Position numbers and translations under genes: made by a program
Shown here: piece after piece, positions 47,391-55,987 of the stretch
Layout: every line of letters starts with the position of its first letter
Position numbering within the stretch: the first letter of the stretch is position 1
Notes under the pieces: model-generated
Seen by the model: the letters and a program-made list of their open reading frames with translations, nothing else
Databases searched by the model: none
What the model was told of the DNA's origin: nothing
Assembly: GCF_023896955.1 (NCBI RefSeq)
Contig: NZ_JAMHIW010000002.1
Location: 682,001-746,000, forward strand
DNA length: 64,000 nucleotides
Reading direction: 5' to 3'
Source: Micromonospora sp. RHAY321
GTDB taxonomy: Bacteria > Actinomycetota > Actinomycetes > Mycobacteriales > Micromonosporaceae

Positions 47391-48638
47391 GTGAAGATCG
47401 GCATCCTGTCGTACCACTTTCCGCCCGAACCGGCGTTCATCCCCGGCAGTCTCGCCGAGGAGCTGGCCGCGCGCGGGCACGAGGTCCGGGTGCTCACCGG
47501 GTTCCCCGACTACCCCGGCGGCCACGTCTACCCAGGTTGGCGGCAGCGCTGGCACCACGAGACAAACAGCCGGCGGCTGACCGTGCGGCGGGTCCCGCGG
47601 TACTCCGGTCGCCCCGGGTCCACCGGCGTCCGGGTGGCCAGCTATCTCTCCTTCGCCGGCAGCGCGACGCTGGCCGCGCGTCGGTACCTGGGCGACGTGG
47701 ACGCGCTCTACGTCTTCCAACTGCCCGCCACCACGTTCGCCACCGCCGGGGTGCTCCGGCTGCTGCCGCGGGTGCCGGCGGTGCTGCACGTCCAGGACGT
47801 CTGGGCGCGCGACGGCGCCGACGAGACGGGCGACGGGCGCTGGGCGGCGCGGATGAGCACCGCGATGGCCCGGATATTCCGGTCGGCCGCGCGGATCGCC
47901 GTTGCCGCACCGTCCATGCGGGACCTGGTGGTCGCCGCTGGCGCTGACCCGGCCCGGGTCCGGCTGGTTCTCAACTGGACCGACGAGCGGATCTTCCACC
48001 CGGCGACGCCGGGCGCGGCGGCCCGCCAGCTGGTTCGCCGGGACGCGCGGTGCGTGGTGATGCACGCCGGCACCATCGGCCCCCGGCAGGGTTTGGAGAC
48101 GGCGGTACGGGCCGCCGCGGCGCTGGACCGGACGATGGAACTGGTCCTGGTCGGCTCGGGCGCGGACGAGCGGCGCGTGCGGGGGCTCGCCGCCGAGCTG
48201 GGCGCCGAGAACGTCCGCTTCCTGGAGCGGCGGTCCCCGGTCGACATGCCCGAGCTGTACGCCGCTGCCGACTACCAGCTGATCATGCTGCGCGACCTGC
48301 CGGAGTTGCGCGGCATGGTGCCCGGCAAGTTGCAGGCCGCGCTCTCCTGCGCCGCACCGGTCGTGGCCTCTGCCGGCGGGGACACCGCCGAGCTGGTCGA
48401 ACGCGCTCGGGCCGGGCTCTCCTGCCCTCCGGAGGACTGGGCCGCGCTGGCCGACAGGTTCTGGTTGGCCGCGACGATCCCCCCGCCGGCACGGGCGGAG
48501 ATGGGTCGCCGGGGCCGGGAGGCGTACCTGCGGGAGATGTCGTTGCCGGCCGGCGTGGACCGGGTGGAGCGGCTGCTGCACGAGGCGGCAGGTCGGGTCC
48601 CGGAGGCCGCCGCCGAACCGCGAGGCAACCTCGCGTAA
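47391..48638 (+). CDS. GT4-type glycosyltransferase (WcaI-like)
   Basis: This GT-B-fold glycosyltransferase of 415 residues starts MKIGILSYHFPPEPAFIPGSLAEELAARGHEV and continues VLTGFPDYPGG, as in WcaI-type enzymes of colanic-acid-like polymers. The C-terminal domain has VVMHAGTIGPRQGLETAVRAA and the acidic motif region LIMLRDLPELRGMVPGKLQAALSCAAPVV. It likely adds a sugar to a surface polysaccharide repeat unit. The donor and acceptor are unknown. The GTG at 47391 is the start nearest the homology. Confidence 0.88.
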   Translation: MKIGILSYHFPPEPAFIPGSLAEELAARGHEVRVLTGFPDYPGGHVYPGWRQRWHHETNSRRLTVRRVPRYSGRPGSTGVRVASYLSFAGSATLAARRYLGDVDALYVFQLPATTFATAGVLRLLPRVPAVLHVQDVWARDGADETGDGRWAARMSTAMARIFRSAARIAVAAPSMRDLVVAAGADPARVRLVLNWTDERIFHPATPGAAARQLVRRDARCVVMHAGTIGPRQGLETAVRAAAALDRTMELVLVGSGADERRVRGLAAELGAENVRFLERRSPVDMPELYAAADYQLIMLRDLPELRGMVPGKLQAALSCAAPVVASAGGDTAELVERARAGLSCPPEDWAALADRFWLAATIPPPARAEMGRRGREAYLREMSLPAGVDRVERLLHEAAGRVPEAAAEPRGNLA

Positions 48639-48698
48639 CGGACAACAATCGCCATAACGGTACGAGCTTCGCCGATGCGTGCTAAGAACATCAGGGAT

Positions 48699-48717
48699 AT
48701 CGGACCTTCTGTCCGAT
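48699..48717 (+). promoter_or_regulatory. Small hairpin before the DUF4012 gene
   Basis: ATCGGAC-N5-GTCCGAT is a perfect 7-bp stem located 21 bp before the GTG start at 48739, in an AT-richer leader. It may be an operator or an RNA hairpin in the 5' leader. Confidence 0.35.
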
Positions 48718-48738
48718 TCCGGGGAACGGGAGTGTGGT

Positions 48739-50526
48739 GTGACGGAGGAGAGCGAACGTCCGCGCCGACGGCGGAGCCGGTCCCGGCGCCGTCGGCGGGC
48801 CCGACTGCGCCGCGCGCTCCTGGGTGCCCTGGTGGTCGGCTCGCTGCTGCTGGCGACGGGCGGGTGGATCGGCTTCCGCGGCTGGCAGGCGCGGGCTCAC
48901 CTGCTCAACGCCGCCGGACTGGCACGGGAGCTGAGCGCGCAGGTGGTCGGCGGGGACAGCGATCGTGCACTGCGGACACTCGCGGCCCTCCAGGAGCAGT
49001 CCGGCGCGGCGCGGGCCGCGACCGCCGACCCGGGTTGGCGGCTCGCTGGGCGTACCCCGATCGCCGGCGACGACGTCGACGCGGTCGGGCGGATCGCCGT
49101 GGCCATCGACGAGCTGGCCCGACAGGCGTTTCCGACGCTGCTGCGCACGGACCTGACCAGCCTGGTGCCCACCGGGGGTCGGTTGGACCTGGGCCGGCTC
49201 ACCGCCGTCTCCGGCGAGCTGTCCCGGGTGGACGACTCGGTGCAGCGCACCCGCAGCGCCCTGGCCGCAGTGCCCGCCGACCGGCTGGTCAGCCAGATCC
49301 GGCAGGCACTGACCGACCTGCGGGGCGAGATCGACCGACTCGCCAGCCTCACCTCGGCCGCCGACCAGGGCGCCCGGCTGCTGCCGCCGCTGCTCGGCGC
49401 CAACGGGCCACGGCGGTACCTGCTCGTCTCGCAGAACCCCGCCGAGCTGCGCGCCACCGGTGGCATGTTCGGCGCGTACGCGATGATCGAGGCCGACAAG
49501 GGTTCGGTCCGGATGGGCAAGCAGGGCAGCAGCGCCTCCCTCGGCCAGTTCAACCCGCCGTTGAAGCTTCCCGCCGAGACCAGGGCGCTCTGGACCGACC
49601 TGCCCGGCATGTATCCCGCCGACGTCAATCTGACCCCGCACTACCCGACGGCCGCCGCGCTGTACCGGGAGATGTTCCGCCGCAAGACCGGCACCACCGT
49701 GGACGGTGTGCTCGCCGTCGACCCGGTCGTGCTGTCCTACCTGCTCAAGGCGACCGGCCCGGTGCTGGTGCCCGGCGGCGTCCCGCTGTCCAGCGAGAAG
49801 GTCGTGCAGACCCTGCTCAACGAGACCTACCAGCGGTTGGACGTCAAGCAGCAGGACACGTTCTTCGCGGCGTCCGCAGCCGCGGTGTTTGACGCCTTCT
49901 TCAAGAAGAATGTCAACCCGAAGGTGTTGTTGTCCGCATTTGACCGTGCTATCACGGAACGCCGGATATTGTTCTGGAGTGCCCGACCGGAGGAACAGCG
50001 GACAATCGGCGACAGCCGGTTGGCCGGGACGCTTCCGGAACAGGACACCGTGCCGACGGTCGGCGTGTTCCTCAACGACGGCAGCGGCGCGAAGCTCGGC
50101 TACTACCTGCGGCCGACGGCGAATCTCACGGTCGGCGAATGCCAACCCGACGGTCGCCGCGAGCTTCGGCTGCGGGTGACTCTGCGCTCGACGGCGCCGA
50201 AGTCCGGACTCAGCGAGTCGGTCCTCGGCCTCGGCATGGCCGGAGACCCGTACACCATGCGCACGTTGGTGTCGATCTTCAGCCCGGCGGGCGGGAGCGT
50301 GCTCGACGCTCGTCTCGACGGCACGGAGATCGCAATGGGCACCGGCACCGAACGCCGTCGCCAGGTCGCCACGGCCAACGTCGAGGCGAGCCCCGGAGCC
50401 GAACGGGCTCTGGAGGTCACCCTGTTGACCGCCAAGACCGGCGCCGGGCAGGCCGAGCTGTGGCTGACCCCCACCGCCAGCCCTTGGACCACCCAAGTTC
50501 ATTCCGCACCAAGCTGTGACCAGTAG
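48739..50526 (+). CDS. DUF4012-domain membrane protein
   Basis: This 595-residue protein has a highly basic cytoplasmic start (RPRRRRSRSRRRRRARLRR), one transmembrane helix (LLGALVVGSLLLATGGWIGF), and a large extracellular part. The part contains coiled-coil-like helices (50-220) and the DUF4012 core: RRYLLVSQNPAELRATGGMFGAYAMI, LPGMYPADVNLTPHYPTAA, and VDGVLAVDPVVLSYLLKATGPV. DUF4012 genes are usual in actinobacterial exopolysaccharide loci; the biochemical role is unknown. The GTG at 48739 has CGGGAG upstream. The LPVTG protein gene follows by 13 bp. Confidence 0.85.
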   Translation: MTEESERPRRRRSRSRRRRRARLRRALLGALVVGSLLLATGGWIGFRGWQARAHLLNAAGLARELSAQVVGGDSDRALRTLAALQEQSGAARAATADPGWRLAGRTPIAGDDVDAVGRIAVAIDELARQAFPTLLRTDLTSLVPTGGRLDLGRLTAVSGELSRVDDSVQRTRSALAAVPADRLVSQIRQALTDLRGEIDRLASLTSAADQGARLLPPLLGANGPRRYLLVSQNPAELRATGGMFGAYAMIEADKGSVRMGKQGSSASLGQFNPPLKLPAETRALWTDLPGMYPADVNLTPHYPTAAALYREMFRRKTGTTVDGVLAVDPVVLSYLLKATGPVLVPGGVPLSSEKVVQTLLNETYQRLDVKQQDTFFAASAAAVFDAFFKKNVNPKVLLSAFDRAITERRILFWSARPEEQRTIGDSRLAGTLPEQDTVPTVGVFLNDGSGAKLGYYLRPTANLTVGECQPDGRRELRLRVTLRSTAPKSGLSESVLGLGMAGDPYTMRTLVSIFSPAGGSVLDARLDGTEIAMGTGTERRRQVATANVEASPGAERALEVTLLTAKTGAGQAELWLTPTASPWTTQVHSAPSCDQ

Positions 50527-50539
50527 GAGGGAACCAATC

Positions 50540-51172
50540 ATGCGGCTATCCCGCATCATCATGGCGCTCACGGTCGGCCTGGCCGTGGTGGCCGTGCCGA
50601 CCGCGGCGGGGGCGGCACAGCCGCAGCCGCAGCCGTCGCCGACGATCACGGACACGCCTCAGCCACCGCCGTACGTGCCCGCACCCCCGTCGCTGACCGT
50701 CAACCGGCCGACGATCTTCCTCGGCGAGACGGTCGTGCTGACCGGCACCAACTTCGGTCCGAACGAGACCGTCGACATCACCGTGTCGGTCACGCCGCTG
50801 GCCGCCCCGGCTGCCGGCCAGGTGCCGGCCCGCCGCAGCGACGGCAGCACCGTGGCCATGGCTCCGGTGGCGTACCAGGCGAGTGCGCCGCTCAGCTTCA
50901 CGGCGCGCACCAACTCCCAGGGCCGGTTCACCAAGAGCTACCGGCCGTCGGTGACGGGTCTGCTGACCTTCACCGCCACGGGCCGGGAGTCCGGCCGGAC
51001 CGCCAGCGCCGAGCTGCGGGTGCTGCACAAGAAGCAGCCGCTGCCCGTCACCGGTGACAGCCTGGGTACGCCCATGAAGCTCGGCGGTGGCCTGGTCGGC
51101 GCCGGCGCGATCATGCTGCTGCTGACCCTGGCCTGGCGTCGCCGCCAGCGCTTCGGTGGGGCCGCGCACTGA
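50540..51172 (+). CDS. Sortase-anchored surface protein (LPVTG motif)
   Basis: This protein of 210 residues has a Sec signal peptide ending near GAAQ, a Pro/Gln-rich stretch, and an Ig-like beta domain (LTVNRPTIFLGETVVLTGTNFGPNETVDITV). The C-terminal sorting signal is complete: LPVTGDS, a hydrophobic helix (LVGAGAIMLLLTLAW) and RRRQR. A sortase should link it to peptidoglycan; no sortase gene is in the window. TAGGAGGG lies 8 nt before ATG 50540. Its place behind the DUF4012 gene suggests a role at the polysaccharide layer. Confidence 0.88.
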   Translation: MRLSRIIMALTVGLAVVAVPTAAGAAQPQPQPSPTITDTPQPPPYVPAPPSLTVNRPTIFLGETVVLTGTNFGPNETVDITVSVTPLAAPAAGQVPARRSDGSTVAMAPVAYQASAPLSFTARTNSQGRFTKSYRPSVTGLLTFTATGRESGRTASAELRVLHKKQPLPVTGDSLGTPMKLGGGLVGAGAIMLLLTLAWRRRQRFGGAAH

Positions 51173-51210
51173 TCCGCACCACCACCGGGCAGGGCCCGGT
51201 CGCACTTCAA

Positions 51211-51246
51211 GCTGGCGCCCGTCGGAGCACTCCGACGGGCGCCAGC
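51211..51246 (+). terminator. Strong terminator after the LPVTG gene
   Basis: GCTGGCGCCCGTCGGA and its exact complement form a 16-bp perfect stem with a 4-nt loop, 38 bp after the stop codon. It closes the polysaccharide locus. Confidence 0.85.
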
Positions 51247-51594
51247 CTGTGTGCGGCTTGTTCCTGTCGTGTGCCGGGCGCTGGCCTTTGCGGGCCGGCC
51301 TCCCGGTTGTGCCGGGTGAGCGGCGGGGTGGCGGTTTGTGTGCCGGGTGCGTGGGGGGTGGGGTGGTCGCTGTCCGTCCCGGCGCGGCAAGCTCACCCCG
51401 CTCGGTGATCACCTTCCGTGCCGATATCGGCCGGGCATTTCGGTGCCCGATCCGCCGACAGTCTCGGACGCCGGATCCTGGAGGGCCTGGCCACGGTGCC
51501 TGGGCCGACGATCGGCAGGACCCGGACGACCGCGTCCTGATACCTGCCCCGGCACGGCATCTCCTGGCCTGGTGGCCGTCGTTGCGGTGGTGGC

Positions 51595-51630
51595 GATACC
51601 TGTGAGGCATAGATATGCCTCTGAGGTATC
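51595..51630. promoter_or_regulatory. 36-bp paired palindrome, copy 1
   Basis: GATACCT-GT-GAGGCATA-GA-TATGCCTC-TG-AGGTATC. The outer and inner arms match exactly, and each half (ATACCTGTGAGGCAT and ATGCCTCTGAGGTAT) is itself a near-palindrome. It therefore looks like two adjacent dimer sites of one DNA-binding protein. The same element stands at 60643-60678. Confidence 0.7.
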
Positions 51631-51942
51631 AGGCGTCTTGTCGAGACCGGCCGGATGTCGCCTCGTGGTGGGTGATCGACTCGGTGTCGGTGATGTCGTG
51701 GTGTCCTGGGGTGGCGATGCCCCGATGTCAGGGATACCGAGTGGATCACCACCGCAGGGGGCCGGGGGAGTGGCCTGTTGTCCGGTTCATGCCGGGTTGA
51801 CCTGTGACCCGGTGCACCCGTGCGCCGGAATGGGGGCCGGCCGGGGGTGGTTACATACCCTGACGATCGCAGCACCACGGCCCGCCGCCCCGACCCCCCC
51901 GGGTTGGAATGCCAGGCCACCCCCGGTCGTTGCAGACCCCCT

Positions 51943-52121
51943 GAACGACGACCGCACCAGCACCCGCACGACGGGGTGCCGATGGACGGGCCACCCCCGG
52001 AATGACCCCGGCCCGGCGGTCGTTACACATCCCCGAACGACCGCACCAGCACCGCACGACAGGGTGCCAGCGGATGGGCCACCCCCGGAATGAGCCTGGC
52101 CCGGCGGTCGTTACACACAGA
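51943..52121 (+). repeat. Two tandem units of about 90 bp with inverted-repeat junctions
   Basis: Unit A (51943-52034) and unit B (52035-52121) share the gaacgac-gaccgcaccagcac start, the gggccacccccggaatga centre and the ggcccggcggtcgttacaca end. At their junction GCGGTCGTT (52016-52024) and AACGACCGC (52036-52044) form a perfect 9-bp inverted repeat. Copy 2 of the large repeat has only one unit. Confidence 0.85.
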
Positions 52122-52263
52122 CCCGGCGCCACGAGCCCTGCGCCCGTGAGCCGCCGAACTGACTTTCCCCGTGTTTGAGAGCGCCGGACGAGGTGCTTGC
52201 ACCCCTATGCCGTTCCCCCGAGCGGCTCGATCGGGTGTCTACCCCCGTGAAGGAGCTACCCCC

Positions 52264-52821
52264 ATGAACACGATCATCCGTAAGAGCATGCTGTCCGTTG
52301 CTGGTCTCGCGTTCGCCGGTGGTGTGTTCGCCGGTCCCATCGCCGCCCACGCCGCTGCTCCGGTCGATGCGAAGCCGGTTGCGGTTGCGGTGCAGACCGT
52401 CAAGCCGCAGGGCGAGCAGTCGCACATCGATCTGAACGATGAGCAGGTGGCGAACGTGAAGGCGATCATCGCCGCGACGAAGAAGGCGGGCCTGCCGGAG
52501 CGGGCCGCGGTCATCTCGATCGCGACGAGCCTGCAGGAGTCGAAGCTGGAGAACCTGGGCCACCTCGGCGATATGAACGATCACGACTCGCTGGGCCTGT
52601 TCCAGCAGCGGCCGAGTTCGGGTTGGGGTACTCCGGAGCAGATCACCGACCCCGACTACTCGACCACCGCGTTCCTGAAGGGTTTGAAGCAGGTTGACGG
52701 GTGGCAGGACATGCCACTGACCGACGCCGCGCAGACCGTGCAGGTATCGGCCTACCCGGACGCCTACGCCCAGTGGGAGCAGCAGGCCACCGACCTCGTC
52801 ACCCAGCACTGGAACAGCTGA
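52264..52821 (+). CDS. Secreted lytic-transglycosylase-like protein, paralogue 1
   Basis: This protein of 185 residues has a Sec signal peptide (MNTIIRKSMLSVAGLAFAGG to AHA) and one mature domain: GLPERAAVISIATSLQESKLENLGH, then HDSLGLFQQRPSSGWGTPEQITDPDYSTTAFLKGL. This block is common in actinobacterial cell-wall hydrolases and resembles a lysozyme-like fold, with Glu92 of QES the likely catalytic acid. It presumably acts on peptidoglycan outside the cell. GAAGGAG lies 8 nt before ATG 52264. It is a near-identical paralogue of the gene at 61256. Confidence 0.8.
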   Translation: MNTIIRKSMLSVAGLAFAGGVFAGPIAAHAAAPVDAKPVAVAVQTVKPQGEQSHIDLNDEQVANVKAIIAATKKAGLPERAAVISIATSLQESKLENLGHLGDMNDHDSLGLFQQRPSSGWGTPEQITDPDYSTTAFLKGLKQVDGWQDMPLTDAAQTVQVSAYPDAYAQWEQQATDLVTQHWNS

Positions 52822-52841
52822 CCCGCATAGAGCAACCCGAC

Positions 52842-52876
52842 CGCTGGCCGGCACCCGACACGGGTGCCGGCCAGCG
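52842..52876 (+). terminator. Terminator of secreted-protein copy 1
   Basis: CGCTGGCCGGCACCCG and CGGGTGCCGGCCAGCG form a perfect 16-bp stem with a 3-nt loop, 20 bp after the stop codon. Confidence 0.85.
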
Positions 52877-52912
52877 GCATGTCTGCACGCGGCCCGCGTA
52901 CCCCTGGGGTTG

Positions 52913-54355
52913 TCAGTCTTGCGCGTGACCGCGAGTACGCAGGATGTCGATCAGCGCGGCGATCAGGGCGAGCGCGATGATCCCGGCGGCCAGCGTGAGT
53001 GACTGTTCGAAGGCTTTGGTCCAGTTGCCCCGGCTGTCGGCCAGCGAGGAGAAGAACATCGAACCGACGGCGGCGATGCCGGCCGCGGAACCGATCCGCT
53101 GACCGGTCTGGAGCATGCCGGCGCCGCTGCCGGCCTGGGGGACCGGCACCTGGGCGAGGGTGAGCGTCTGGTTGGGAGCGATCACCAGGCCGCTGCCGAG
53201 GCCGGCGACGAGCAGCGGGCCGGCGGTGACCCAGGGCGCCGGGGCGTCCGGAGCGAGGCGCAGCACGACCACCGTTCCGGCCAGCCCGATCACCACGGCC
53301 AGCAGGCCGATGGCCACCAGTGGCCGGCCGAAGCGGTTGACGATCCTCCCGCCCAGCACGGCGGCCGCGGCTGAGCCCAGGGCGAACGGGGTGATGGCCA
53401 GACCGGCGACGAGCGCGCTGTAGCCGAGGCCGTTCTGCAGGAACAGCGTGAAGATGAAGAAGATCGCGGTGAAGCCGCCGAAGTAGACAAGGGCGATCAG
53501 CGACCCCAGGGTGTACGACTGGAAGCTGAACAGGCGCAGGTCGAACAGCGGTTCCTGGTGCCGGGCGTACCACCGCTCCCAGAGCCCGAAGGCGACCAGC
53601 ACGGCGAGACCGGCCGGTATGAGCGCCCACTTCCACGGGGTGCGCCACTGCTGCTCCTGCACCAGTGGCAGCAGGATCAGCACCACGCCGACGCCGAGCA
53701 GCAGCACGCCGACGGGGTCGAGTCTGCGCCGGGTCGGCTGGCCTTCGGGGCGGCCGGGCAGCAGCCGCCAGCCGAGGATCGCCGCGAGGATGCCGACCGG
53801 GACGTTGACGAAGAAGACCCACCGCCATCCGTGTTCCTCGCCGCCGATGGCGATGAGCAGGCCACCGAGCAGTGGCCCGACGGCGGTAGAGATGCCGATG
53901 GTGGCGCCGAGGATCCCGAAGGGGCGGGCCCGTTCCGGCCCTCGGAACAACTCCTGGATCAGCCCGATCACCTGGGGGTTCACGATTCCCGCGGCGGCGC
54001 CCTGCAACAGTCGGGCGGCGACCAGCCACGTCGGGGAGGTGGCCAGGCCGGCGAGTGCGCTGGTCGCGGTGAACAGCGCGATGCCGAAGACGAACGCGTT
54101 GCGTCGCCCGCGGGCGTCACCGAAGCGGCCGGCCGGCACGAGCACCAGGCCGAAGGTGAGCGCGTACCCCGAGAGGACCCACTGCAGGTCACTCGGGGAG
54201 GCGTGCAGCGCGCGGTCGATGGACGGCACCGCGACGTTGACGATGCTCACGTCGAGCAGCGTCATGAACGCGGCGACGAGTCCGACTCCGACGGCCTGCC
54301 AGCGTCGCCGATTCCCCGCCGCGTCGATGGGCTGCGGCGTCTGGGCCGCGCTCAC
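52913..54355 (-). CDS. MFS drug-type exporter, DHA2 (14-TM) family
   Basis: This transporter of 480 residues has about 14 helices. Helix 1 has FMTLLDVSIVNVAVPSI, the motif usual in EmrB/QacA pumps, and the first loop motif is AGRFGDARGRRN. Motif C-like GATIGISTAVGPLLGGLL marks a proton antiporter. Substrates are probably toxic organic compounds but cannot be predicted. I prefer GTG 54355 (MSAAQTPQPIDA) with GGGGG upstream; ATG 54385 would add ten residues. Confidence 0.9.
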   Translation of the reverse strand: MSAAQTPQPIDAAGNRRRWQAVGVGLVAAFMTLLDVSIVNVAVPSIDRALHASPSDLQWVLSGYALTFGLVLVPAGRFGDARGRRNAFVFGIALFTATSALAGLATSPTWLVAARLLQGAAAGIVNPQVIGLIQELFRGPERARPFGILGATIGISTAVGPLLGGLLIAIGGEEHGWRWVFFVNVPVGILAAILGWRLLPGRPEGQPTRRRLDPVGVLLLGVGVVLILLPLVQEQQWRTPWKWALIPAGLAVLVAFGLWERWYARHQEPLFDLRLFSFQSYTLGSLIALVYFGGFTAIFFIFTLFLQNGLGYSALVAGLAITPFALGSAAAAVLGGRIVNRFGRPLVAIGLLAVVIGLAGTVVVLRLAPDAPAPWVTAGPLLVAGLGSGLVIAPNQTLTLAQVPVPQAGSGAGMLQTGQRIGSAAGIAAVGSMFFSSLADSRGNWTKAFEQSLTLAAGIIALALIAALIDILRTRGHAQD

Positions 54356-54440
54356 CGGGACCCCCGTCGACCGTCGATCATGCATTGCTCACCGCTACCC
54401 CGGTCGGCGGGGCGGGAACCGTCGCGGGTGGTGCCCAGCG

Positions 54441-54677
54441 TCACGCCATCTGGCGGGCGCAGAACCGTGGACCGAAGTCGAGCCCGGCCATCGGCGAATC
54501 CTCGCGGTGCAGCAGGCCCTTCTCGGTGAGCAGATGCAGCGGGTTGTCCATCTGCTCCGGGGTCAGCCCGGACTCCTCGGCGATCAGGTCCGGGTAGGGC
54601 ACCTGGCCGCGCGCCTCAAGGGCGGTCACCGCCTGGTAAACCCGTTGCTCGACCTCCGACAGTTGCACCTGCTGCAT
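54441..54677 (-). CDS. Small winged-helix-like protein
   Basis: This protein of 78 residues looks like a winged helix: LSEVEQRVYQAVTALEARGQVPYPDLIAEESGLTPEQMDNPLHLLTEKGLLHRED. An excellent ribosome-binding site (GAAGGAGG, 5 nt away) fixes the start at ATG 54677. It lies 85 bp upstream of the pump gene in the same direction and could regulate it (inference), or be a small stand-alone adaptor. Confidence 0.75.
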   Translation of the reverse strand: MQQVQLSEVEQRVYQAVTALEARGQVPYPDLIAEESGLTPEQMDNPLHLLTEKGLLHREDSPMAGLDFGPRFCARQMA

Positions 54678-54832
54678 GATGTCCTCCTTCACTCGTCCGC
54701 CTCTGTGCAGACGGTTGCGCCGCGTCGGTTACCCCCTGATTGACCGAAGATGCCCACTCGATCGGGGGTCGGTGCGGTGCGCGGGAGGTGCCGTGGCGGG
54801 GTCGGCGAGCGGGGGTGCCATAGGCTGCACCG

Positions 54833-55987
54833 GTGATCGTCTGGGATCTCGTCGTCGTCGGCGCCGGCCCCGCCGGGCTCTCCGCGGCGCACGTCGCCGC
54901 CCGCGCCGGCCTCCGCACCCTCGTCGTCGAGCGCGCCGCGCATCCGCGGTACAAGACCTGCGGCGGTGGCCTGATCGGCACCTCGTTGGCGGCCGTGCGG
55001 GACCGGATCGAGGTGCCCGCCAACGACCGGGTGGACCGGGTGACGTTCACCCGCGACGGCCGCCGGGAGTTCACCCGCCGGCACGACAGTCCGGTGCTGA
55101 CCATGGTGCGCCGCGAGGAGTTCGACGACCGGCTCCGCGCGGCGGCGGTCGCCGCGGGCGCGCAGCTGCGGGAGCGGGTCGCGGTCCGCGCGATCGAGCA
55201 GGACCCCGAGGTGGTACGTCTGCGGCTGGCCGACGGTACGACGATCGCGGCTCGCACGGTGGTCGGTGCGGACGGCTCGTCCGGGGTGACCGCACGGCAC
55301 GTGGGGGTCCGGTACCGGCAGGTGGACCTGGGGTTGGAGCTGGAGGTGCCGGTGCCGCCCGACGAGCAGGAACGCTGGCGGGGGCGGCTGCTGCTGGACT
55401 GGGGTGCGATGCCGGGCTCGTACGGGTGGGTCTTTCCCAAGGGCGACAGGCTGACGGTCGGTGTGATCGCGGGCCGGGGCGCGGGGGAGGGGACCAGGGA
55501 CTACCTGCGGCGGTTCGTCGACCGGTTGGGTCTGACCGGGCTGCCCGCGGAGCACGACTCGGGTCACCTGACGCGCTGCCGTGACGAGGATTCGCCGTTA
55601 CGGAATGGCCGGGTGCTGGTCGTGGGGGACGCGGCCGGGCTGCTGGAGCCGTGGAGCCGGGAGGGTATCAGCTACGCGCTGCGCTCCGGCGAGCTGGCCG
55701 GAGCGGCGGTCGCCGACGGTGACCTAGCCTGGTACGAGAGGGCGGTGGCCGAGCGGCTGGTGCCGTCGATGCGGGCGGGGTTCCGGCTGCTCGACCTGTT
55801 CGTTCGCCGCCCGGAGGTGTTCCACGCCCTGCTGGCGACCCCGCAGGGCTGGCGGATGTTCGTCCAGTTCTGCCAGGGCCGGGCGAGCTTCGACGAGATG
55901 ATGCGACGCCGGCCGATCCGCGCGGCGCTCGCGGTGCTGGAGCGACTGCCGAGCCCTCGTCGCCAGGCCGCCCCGACCCTGCCGTGA
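54833..55987 (+). CDS. Geranylgeranyl-reductase-family FAD oxidoreductase
   Basis: This flavoprotein of 384 residues has the N-terminal FAD motif VVVGAGPAGLSAAHVAARAG, then YKTCGGGLIG, the family's flavin-site signature, and VLVVGDAAGLLEPWSREGISYALRSG near 265. Members reduce double bonds of isoprenoid lipids or menaquinone tails. Conserved YxWxFPKG (YGWVFPKGDRLTVGV) is present. The substrate here is unknown; a menaquinone or polyprenol role is plausible. The GTG start at 54833 gives MIVWDLVVVG. Confidence 0.88.
   Translation: MIVWDLVVVGAGPAGLSAAHVAARAGLRTLVVERAAHPRYKTCGGGLIGTSLAAVRDRIEVPANDRVDRVTFTRDGRREFTRRHDSPVLTMVRREEFDDRLRAAAVAAGAQLRERVAVRAIEQDPEVVRLRLADGTTIAARTVVGADGSSGVTARHVGVRYRQVDLGLELEVPVPPDEQERWRGRLLLDWGAMPGSYGWVFPKGDRLTVGVIAGRGAGEGTRDYLRRFVDRLGLTGLPAEHDSGHLTRCRDEDSPLRNGRVLVVGDAAGLLEPWSREGISYALRSGELAGAAVADGDLAWYERAVAERLVPSMRAGFRLLDLFVRRPEVFHALLATPQGWRMFVQFCQGRASFDEMMRRRPIRAALAVLERLPSPRRQAAPTLP

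Larger units (their letters stand above)
51247..52263. other. About 1-kb non-coding leader upstream of secreted-protein copy 1
   Basis: Frames that seem open here are broken by indels when the two copies are compared, so I call this non-coding. It holds a 36-bp paired palindrome (51595-51630), inverted repeats with GTCGTT/AACGAC arms, the 90-bp tandem units (51943-52121), and a GGTGC-TT-GCACC palindrome near 52192-52203. GAAGGAG before the ATG serves the downstream gene. Confidence 0.65.
51327..52876 (+). repeat. 1.5-kb direct repeat, copy 1 (leader, secreted-protein gene, terminator)
   Basis: This segment is closely related to 60370-61875 in the same orientation. Homology begins with a T/G-rich block (51327-51400) and becomes continuous from the palindrome at 51595. 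It covers the non-coding leader, the secreted-protein gene and its terminator. Point changes and small indels separate the copies, so the duplication is not brand new. Copy 1 carries two tandem units of a roughly 90-bp element where copy 2 has one. Confidence 0.9.

Noticed and set aside
48691..50655. Long leftward open frame across the DUF4012 gene
   Set aside because: Shadow of the DUF4012 coding strand; no RBS or domain.
51338..52093. Open frames in the leaders of the duplicated genes (also 60362-61024)
   Set aside because: Comparison of the two copies shows indels that are not multiples of three and palindromes running through the frames, so they are not protein-coding.
52140..52263. c-di-AMP (ydaO) riboswitch before the secreted cell-wall protein
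   Set aside because: Such genes often have this riboswitch in actinobacteria, but the conserved GGGGAACC-type core is not present in either leader.
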